Origin: Clostridia bacterium
Lineage (GTDB): Bacteria; Bacillota_A; Clostridia; Oscillospirales; CAG-272
Assembly: GCA_017472105.1 (NCBI GenBank)
Contig: JAFUQY010000057.1
Coordinates: 1 to 5,189 of the forward strand
Direction of reading: 5' to 3'
Length of the DNA stretch: 5,189 nt
The notes under the pieces were generated by a model. It searched no databases, was not told where the DNA came from, and saw only the letters and a list, made by a program, of their open reading frames with translations. Shown here in pieces: positions 1-5,189 of this stretch. The number at the start of each line of letters is the position of its first letter. The first letter of the stretch is position 1. The position numbers and the translations under genes were made by a program.

Positions 1-139
1 CCGCATCGAGGTCACATATACCGTCGTCCCCGAGCTGATCGGCGGCATGCGGCTGGTCCTTGATAACCGCACGATCGACTCCTCCGTGAAAACCAGACTT
101 CAGGAAATCGGCGCAGTCCTCAGCGATACAGTTGTGTAA
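1..139 (+). CDS. atpH: ATP synthase F1 delta subunit (3' end only)
   Basis: This is the C-terminal 45 residues of the delta subunit; the first complete codon is at 2-4 and the stop is TAA at 137-139. Delta joins the top of the alpha/beta hexamer to the b-subunit peripheral stalk and so holds the stator together. The visible stretch contains PELIGGMRLVLDNRTIDSSV followed by KTRLQEIGAVLSD, which matches the conserved end of the family: a Gly-Gly turn, a beta strand, an invariant D-S pair, then the final helix ending in RL..I...L. The following gene is atpA, as expected in the order atpBEFHAGDC. The spacer to atpA is 156 bases, longer than typical in this operon. The 5' part, including the N-terminal helical domain, lies outside the window, so overall length cannot be judged. 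Confidence 0.94.
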   Translation, partial: RIEVTYTVVPELIGGMRLVLDNRTIDSSVKTRLQEIGAVLSDTVV

Positions 140-170
140 TGCAGAATGATTCCTCCACGGCGCGCGTGAG
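140..170 (+). repeat. Intergenic repeat, copy 1 (after atpH)
   Basis: Starting at the atpH stop, this segment shares TAATGCAGAA and then ATTCCTCCACGGCGC with a segment just after atpG (2657-2688), the two blocks offset by two extra bases here. The core at 153-170 can fold into a small imperfect hairpin, CTC(C)ACG against CGTGAG with a GCGCG loop. Function is unknown; a REP-like dispersed element is the simplest reading. Confidence 0.75.
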
Positions 171-184
171 ATACCGTTCCGAAA

Positions 185-220
185 CATCGTAGGGACAGGC
201 GTCCCCGACTGTCCTGCATG
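185..220 (+). repeat. GC-rich hairpin element, REP-like
   Basis: GGACAG at 193-198 pairs with CTGTCC at 209-214 across a 10-base loop. A competing stem, GGGAC (192-196) with GTCCC (201-205), has a 4-base loop. The form, GTAGGGACAGGCGTCCCC then GACTGTCC, resembles short GC-rich dispersed hairpin repeats that I recall from Clostridia genomes; this is from memory, not a search. It has no T run and is not a classical terminator. Confidence 0.45.
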
Positions 221-295
221 AGATTTCAGCGTTTTGGTTTGAACACATCCCCTTAACGAACGACCTAATCAGTACAAAATTTCAGGAGATATACT

Positions 296-1804
296 ATGGG
301 AATTCGTCCCGATGAAATATCGAACATTATAAAGAATCAGATTAAGAATTATCAGGTTCATACGGATGAGCGCGAGACCGGTACGGTGATTACCGTAGGT
401 GACGGGATCGTGCGCGCATTCGGGCTGGAGAACTGCATGGCGAATGAGCTGGTGCGGTTTGAAGGCGGCGAGTACGGCATGGCGATGAACCTCGAAGAAG
501 AAACCGTCGCCATCATCATGCTCGATGACGCCGATGAGATCCGGGAAGGCTCGCGCGTATCCAGAACCGGAAACGTCGTTGCCGTACCCGTCGGCGAGGG
601 CATGATCGGACGTATCGTCAACGCGCTCGGTCAGCCCATCGACGGAAAAGGCCCCACCGGATGCACCGAAACCCGCCCGATTGAAAGCGAGGCTCCCGGC
701 ATCATCAAGCGTAAGAGCGTTTCCGTACCCCTTATGACCGGCATCAAGGCAATCGACTCCATGATCCCCATCGGACGTGGTCAGCGTGAGCTCATCGTCG
801 GCGACCGTCAGACCGGTAAAACCACAATCGCTCTCGATACCATCCTCAATCAGAAGGATACCGGCGTCCTCTGCGTCTATGTCGCCATCGGTCAGAAAAA
901 TTCCACCGTCGCATCCATCGCGGAAACTCTCCGGAAAGCCGGCGCGGATCGCTATACCACAATCGTCTCCGCATCCGCTTCCGAAGGTGCTCCGCTCCAG
1001 TATATCGCACCCTACGCGGGCTGTGCTATCGCTGAATACTTCATGGCGCAGGGAAAGGACGTCCTCATCGTGTATGACGACCTCTCCAAGCATGCCGTCG
1101 CGTACCGTGCATTGTCCCTCCTCATCAGAAGACCTCCGGGACGTGAAGCATATCCCGGCGACGTCTTCTACCTCCATTCCCGCCTTCTCGAGCGTGCCGC
1201 AAGAGTCGCTCCCGAATACGGCGGAGGCTCCATTACCGCGCTGCCCATCATCGAAACACAGGCGGGCGACGTTTCTGCGTATATTCCCACAAACGTCATC
1301 TCCATCACCGACGGGCAGATCTTCCTCGAAACCGAGCTGTTCCACGCAGGCGTCATTCCCGCCGTCAACCCCGGTATCTCCGTCTCCCGTGTCGGCGGTG
1401 CCGCTCAGACCAAGGCGATGAAGAAGGTCAGCGGTCAGCTCAAGATCATCTACGCTCAGTACCGCGAGCTTCAGGCGTTCGCTCAGTTCGGCTCCGACCT
1501 CGATGCGGATACCAAAATGCGCCTCGCTCAGGGTGAGAGAATCGTCGAAATCCTCAAGCAGGATAAGAACGCTCCCGTTTCCATGGAGCATCAGTGCGCA
1601 ATCATCTACGCCGCCGTCAGAGGTTACCTCGAGAACGTCGAAGTCAAGCATGTCAAGGTGTACGAAAAGGAACTTTATGCATACCTCGACTCCCATTACG
1701 ATGAGCTCATGAAGCGGATTGCACAGACCGGTCAGCTTCCCGATGAGGACGAAGAACAACTGAAGGAAGCTCTCGCCGAATTCACGGCAAAGTTCCGCCC
1801 TTAA
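296..1804 (+). CDS. atpA: ATP synthase F1 alpha subunit
   Basis: This is the non-catalytic nucleotide-binding subunit of the F1 hexamer, 502 residues, the normal length for bacterial alpha. An N-terminal beta-barrel (about 25-95) leads into the RecA-like domain. The Walker A P-loop GDRQTGKT is at residues 169-176, followed by the [13 protein letters not shown] segment. [10 protein letters not shown] carries the arginine finger, Arg365, which reaches into the catalytic site on beta. The helical C-terminal domain is complete and ends in FTAKFRP. The ATG is supported by AGGAG at 284-288, seven bases upstream, and by the [10 protein letters not shown]-terminus typical of Firmicutes alpha subunits. 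The stop lies 12 bases before atpG, so the two are surely cotranscribed. No in-frame TTA, CTA or TCA codons occur, which reflects codon bias. No damage is seen. Confidence 0.99.
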   Translation: MGIRPDEISNIIKNQIKNYQVHTDERETGTVITVGDGIVRAFGLENCMANELVRFEGGEYGMAMNLEEETVAIIMLDDADEIREGSRVSRTGNVVAVPVGEGMIGRIVNALGQPIDGKGPTGCTETRPIESEAPGIIKRKSVSVPLMTGIKAIDSMIPIGRGQRELIVGDRQTGKTTIALDTILNQKDTGVLCVYVAIGQKNSTVASIAETLRKAGADRYTTIVSASASEGAPLQYIAPYAGCAIAEYFMAQGKDVLIVYDDLSKHAVAYRALSLLIRRPPGREAYPGDVFYLHSRLLERAARVAPEYGGGSITALPIIETQAGDVSAYIPTNVISITDGQIFLETELFHAGVIPAVNPGISVSRVGGAAQTKAMKKVSGQLKIIYAQYRELQAFAQFGSDLDADTKMRLAQGERIVEILKQDKNAPVSMEHQCAIIYAAVRGYLENVEVKHVKVYEKELYAYLDSHYDELMKRIAQTGQLPDEDEEQLKEALAEFTAKFRP

Positions 1805-1816
1805 CGGAGGTACGTC

Positions 1817-2653
1817 ATGGGAGCGAATACCAAAGCCATCCATGCACGGATGAAAAGCGTTGACTCCACGCGGCATATCACCAAGGCAATGCAGCTCGTC
1901 GCATCCTCCAAAATCGCTAAGGCTACCCGCAGAATGGAGGAGTCCCGGTTCTATAAACGCGTCATGCTCGAAGCGTTTCAGGCGCTCGGTGCGGAAAAAT
2001 GCCGGTATTCGAGCTACCGCGACCGCAAAATTCCCGCATTGTATATCATCATCGCAGGAGATCGCGGGCTCGCAGGCGGGTATAACAGCCAGATTTTCCG
2101 CTCCGCTGATGTTCTGCTCGATCCCGGGGATAAAGTCCTCCCGATCGGCAGACGCGCCGTCGACAGATATTCCAGACGCGGACTCAGCATCACGGATCAG
2201 TTTGCCTCCGCCGAAACGTTCAGCTCCGCTGACTGCGCAGAAGCCGCACGGATCGTCATGGAGCTGTATGATAAGGAAGAAATTTCCTCCGTCAGCGTCA
2301 TTTCCACGAGGTTTGTGTCCATGCTCACCCAGAAGCCCGATATCACCTACCTCCTGCCCCTCAATATGAAGGGTGAGGAGATCGTGAAACCCGCGGATCC
2401 CGTCCAGTATGAGTTCGAACCCGACGCGGAAACTGTACTCGGCGCCATCATCCCCGAGTATATCGCCGGCGTGCTGTATTCCTGTACCGCGGAATCCTAC
2501 GCATCCGAAATCGCCGCAAGACGCAGTGCCATGGATACCGCCACCAAGAACGCCGACGAAATGATGGCACAGCTCAGCCTCGAATATAACCGGGCAAGAC
2601 AGTCCGCAATCACACAGGAAATCACCGAAATCATCGCAGGCGCAGGCGAATAA
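1817..2653 (+). CDS. atpG: ATP synthase F1 gamma subunit (rotor shaft)
   Basis: Gamma is the central rotating shaft whose coiled coil turns inside the alpha3beta3 hexamer and couples proton or sodium flow to catalysis. The product is 278 residues, within the family range (about 280-290). The N-terminal helix begins MGANTKAIHARMKSVDSTRH and continues ITKAMQLVASSKIAKA. The central Rossmann-like domain carries GDRGLAGGYN at residues 81-90, a variant of the usual SDRGLCGG-N. The C-terminal helix has ATKNADEMMAQLSLEYNRAR followed by QSAITQEITEIIAGAGE, the signature by which gamma is normally recognised. GGAGG at 1806-1810 sits six bases before the ATG and fixes the start. Spacing from atpA is only 12 bases, but a 439-base gap separates it from atpD, where these genes are usually close together. 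Confidence 0.98.
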   Translation: MGANTKAIHARMKSVDSTRHITKAMQLVASSKIAKATRRMEESRFYKRVMLEAFQALGAEKCRYSSYRDRKIPALYIIIAGDRGLAGGYNSQIFRSADVLLDPGDKVLPIGRRAVDRYSRRGLSITDQFASAETFSSADCAEAARIVMELYDKEEISSVSVISTRFVSMLTQKPDITYLLPLNMKGEEIVKPADPVQYEFEPDAETVLGAIIPEYIAGVLYSCTAESYASEIAARRSAMDTATKNADEMMAQLSLEYNRARQSAITQEITEIIAGAGE

Positions 2654-2712
2654 CGGTAATGCAGAAATTCCTCCACGGCGCACGTGAGCCCGGATCAGAA
2701 TCCCCTTAGATA
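2654..2712 (+). repeat. 59-bp repeat array, unit 1
   Basis: This unit begins straight after the atpG stop. Compared by eye with the next unit without gaps, 42 of 59 positions agree, and 24 of 25 agree in the core at 2671-2695 (CTCCACGGCGCACGTGAGCC then CGGAT). It also shares TAATGCAGAA and the core with the copy after atpH. The core contains an imperfect hairpin, CTC(C)ACG against CGTGAG. Confidence 0.75.
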
Positions 2713-2771
2713 ACGAAATTCCGCAATCACTCCACGGCGCGCGTGAGCCCGGATGAGCAACAATTTAGGTT
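2713..2771 (+). repeat. 59-bp repeat array, unit 2
   Basis: The core at 2730-2754 has one difference from unit 1 (G for A at 2741). Similarity continues weakly outside the core, for example TTAG near the 3' end of both units, so the flanks are diverged repeat sequence and not unrelated spacers. Confidence 0.75.
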
Positions 2772-2830
2772 ACTATATCCATTGATCGCTCTACGGCGTG
2801 GGCGAATAGGGTCTCGGAGGTCCCTATGAG
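2772..2830 (+). repeat. 59-bp repeat array, degenerate unit 3
   Basis: The first 34 positions match unit 2 at 22 sites by eye, including CTCTACGGCG at 2789-2798, exactly 59 bases after CTCCACGGCG of unit 2. The second half is not recognisably related and instead forms a different hairpin (2806-2827). This is best read as a decayed or partly replaced repeat unit. Confidence 0.5.
2806..2827 (+). promoter_or_regulatory. Hairpin with Shine-Dalgarno-like loop
   Basis: ATAGGG at 2806-2811 pairs perfectly with CCCTAT at 2822-2827 around a 10-base loop that contains GGAGG (2816-2820). The ATG at 2826-2828 overlaps the closing stem, so folding would occlude the start of the 13-codon ORF that follows. 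There is no T run downstream, so it is not an intrinsic terminator. A regulatory role is inference only. Confidence 0.3.
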
Positions 2831-2867
2831 CCGTATAAACGAGTTTCTGATACATTGGTACGCATAA
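2826..2867 (+). CDS. Possible 13-residue leader peptide ORF
   Basis: This ATG-to-TAA frame encodes MSRINEFLIHWYA. It is the only mini-ORF in the spacer with a good ribosome site: GGAGG at 2816-2820 with five bases to the ATG. It lies 225 bases upstream of atpD. The peptide has no run of a single amino acid of the kind seen in classical attenuation leaders, and no anti-terminator/terminator pair is evident before atpD. A short ORF like this can occur by chance and I do not recognise it; it may also be the remnant of a former start site. Confidence 0.18.
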   Translation: MSRINEFLIHWYA

Positions 2868-2948
2868 CCCGGCTGTGCACCCTCAAGTACAATCCGCAAT
2901 TATACCCGTAGGAAGTTATCGGAAACCCAAAACTGCACGCAGTCATAA

Positions 2949-4492
<1,544 letters not shown>

Positions 4493-4496
<4 letters not shown>

Positions 4497-4533
4497 CGGC
4501 TTGGGTTCGCCCAAAATACAGCTTACCGAAACG
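4493..4533 (+). promoter_or_regulatory. Nested hairpin in the atpD-atpC spacer
   Basis: An inner stem TTGGG (4501-4505) with CCCAA (4510-4514) is closed by a TTCG tetraloop. An outer stem CGTTCGG (4493-4499) pairs with CCGAAACG (4526-4533) with one bulged A. No T run follows, so termination is unlikely. An mRNA stability or processing element between beta and epsilon is possible. It may also be part of a decayed repeat. Confidence 0.35.
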
Positions 4534-4596
4534 TACGCGTGGACTCGGTGCGGATTTGCCGTATAAATCTCTGCTGAACTGACAGAAGGAGAGAGC

Positions 4597-4866
4597 ATGA
4601 AACCATTCAAACTACAAATCGCCGCGCCTGATGGACTGCGGTATGACGGGGATGCCTGTCAGCTGTCCGTCAGAGGCATCGCAGGAGAGCTTGCGGTTCT
4701 GGCGGGACATGTTCCGTTCGTGACCGCGGTGAAGGACTGCGAATGCCGCGTGTACACCGATGACGGGAAAACCATACGCCGCGCTCATACCACCGGAGGA
4801 ATGCTGCTGGTGTCGAAGGAGTGCGTGCGCCTGCTCTCGTCGGGGTTCACATGGGCGGATGCTTAA
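4597..4866 (+). CDS. atpC: ATP synthase F1 epsilon subunit, short form
   Basis: Epsilon binds gamma and the c-ring at the foot of the rotor. The product has 89 residues against about 130-140 for most bacterial forms. It starts MKPFKLQIAAPDGLRYDGDA and contains GIAGELAVLAGHVPFVTAV (the family's GELGILPGHAPLLTAL block) and TTGGMLLVSKECVRLL. Together these make up the N-terminal beta-sandwich and little else. The C-terminal two-helix domain, which in typical enzymes can rise along gamma and inhibit ATP hydrolysis, is absent. The terminator hairpin begins ten bases after the stop, so no lost reading frame can supply it. AGGAG at 4587-4591 is five bases from the ATG. Short epsilon subunits are known in other lineages (for example green sulfur bacteria), so this is likely a real functional form. 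Confidence 0.93.
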   Translation: MKPFKLQIAAPDGLRYDGDACQLSVRGIAGELAVLAGHVPFVTAVKDCECRVYTDDGKTIRRAHTTGGMLLVSKECVRLLSSGFTWADA

Positions 4867-4875
4867 TTCAATACC

Positions 4876-4925
4876 AAAAACGGCTCGATTTGCCATGAAT
4901 TACCATGGGATCGAACCGTTTTTTT
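4876..4925. terminator. Bidirectional intrinsic terminator
   Basis: AAAAACGG-C-TCGAT (4876-4889) pairs with ATCGA-A-CCGTTTTT (4910-4923), with one C/A mismatch. A further inner stem, CCATG (4893-4897) with CATGG (4904-4908), sits in the loop. Seven Ts (4919-4925) follow on the + strand and five Ts on the minus strand. It lies between atpC and the convergent permease gene and should stop transcription from both sides. Confidence 0.92.
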
Positions 4926-4927
4926 CT

Positions 4928-5189
4928 TTATTTCCTGCGCTGTCTGCCGAAGAGGACTGCCGCAAGCACGAACAGCAATGCCGCATATCCGAAAACCACG
5001 GCGAGACTGAGCGGGATCCCGTCCAATTCTCCCGAAACGCCTGCCCGCGCGAGTCTGACTGCGTGGTAGAACGGGAGGACACGGCAGAGTTTGAGCCAGA
5101 CGCCGCCCATCATTTCCACGTCCATCCAGATGCCGCCGAGAAGGGACGACGCCGAGATCACAACGGACGAGATGCCCGGAGCCGCGCGG
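4928..5189 (-). CDS. ABC-2 type transporter permease, C-terminal part
   Basis: This minus-strand frame is open to the window edge and ends at TAA (4928-4930), giving 86 complete codons plus part of another. It reads ISASSLLGGIWMDVEMMGG, then a short amphipathic stretch VWLKLCRVLPFYHAV, then a soluble loop, and a final hydrophobic segment IPLSLAVVFGYAALLFVLAA ending in the basic tail GRQRRK. A small-residue membrane segment, a GG-W-.E.M motif, a conserved Pro before a His/aromatic, and a last transmembrane helix with a positively charged end match the C-terminus of ABC-2 type permeases, which pair with an ATPase to export drugs, ions or lipids. The GTG at 5159-5161 is not the start, because homologous-looking sequence continues upstream. 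Substrate and partner are unknown. It is convergent with the atp operon and unlikely to be functionally linked. Confidence 0.72.
   Translation of the reverse strand, partial: RAAPGISSVVISASSLLGGIWMDVEMMGGVWLKLCRVLPFYHAVRLARAGVSGELDGIPLSLAVVFGYAALLFVLAAVLFGRQRRK

Noticed and set aside
218..256. Twelve-codon ORF (MRFQRFGLNTSP) before atpA
   Set aside because: No Shine-Dalgarno sequence upstream; the region is explained by repeat sequence.
269..2683. An 804-codon open frame on the minus strand across atpA and atpG
   Set aside because: It is in codon register with both genes, so it is open only because the sense strand never uses TTA, CTA or TCA codons. The translation is a skewed Gly/Asp/Cys-rich sequence with no recognisable domain. 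It is a codon-bias shadow.
2753..2785. Ten-codon ORF (MSNNLGYYIH)
   Set aside because: No ribosome site upstream, and the start lies within a repeat unit.
2806..2827. Terminator after atpG
   Set aside because: The stem is real but no T run follows, and the GC content of the stem is low.
2654..2830. CRISPR-like pattern of regularly spaced conserved cores
   Set aside because: The sequences between cores are related to each other and not unique spacers, one core is degenerate, there are only three units, and there are no cas genes in view.
4597..4926. Frameshift or premature stop in atpC explaining its short length
   Set aside because: Only ten bases separate the stop from the terminator hairpin, so no downstream sequence could encode a C-terminal domain in any frame.

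Overview
The window holds the second half of an F-type ATP synthase operon in the usual bacterial order: the 3' end of atpH (delta), then complete atpA (alpha), atpG (gamma), atpD (beta) and atpC (epsilon), all on the + strand. A bidirectional hairpin terminator closes the operon. A convergent minus-strand gene follows, and its visible part looks like the C-terminus of an ABC-2 type transporter permease. The protein sequences, strong AGGAG-type ribosome sites and moderate GC content suggest an anaerobic, fermentative Firmicute, most likely a gut Clostridia/Oscillospirales-type organism. That placement is an inference from general resemblance, not from a search.

Layout: 1-139 atpH end; 140-295 spacer with one copy of an intergenic repeat and a GC-rich hairpin element; 296-1804 atpA; 12-base spacer; 1817-2653 atpG; 2654-3092 an unusually long spacer with a 59-bp-period repeat array, a hairpin with a possible 13-codon ORF and an A/T-rich self-complementary element; 3093-4481 atpD; 4482-4596 spacer with a nested hairpin; 4597-4866 atpC; 4876-4925 terminator; 4928-5189 minus-strand permease (partial).

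The genes encode the F1 part of the rotary enzyme. Alpha and beta form the catalytic hexamer, gamma is the rotor shaft, epsilon binds gamma at the foot of the shaft, and delta links F1 to the peripheral stalk. Catalytic motifs in alpha and beta are intact. The Fo genes lie outside the window, so the coupling ion (H+ or Na+) cannot be judged.

Two things stand out. First, epsilon is only 89 residues and lacks the whole C-terminal helical domain that normally inhibits ATP hydrolysis. Second, a related repeat family sits directly after the stop codons of atpH and atpG (as a 59-bp-period array after atpG), with a partial inverted copy across the atpD stop. It breaks a normally compact operon into segments. 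I see no clear sign of an undescribed multi-gene system; the novelty, if any, is in these intergenic elements.
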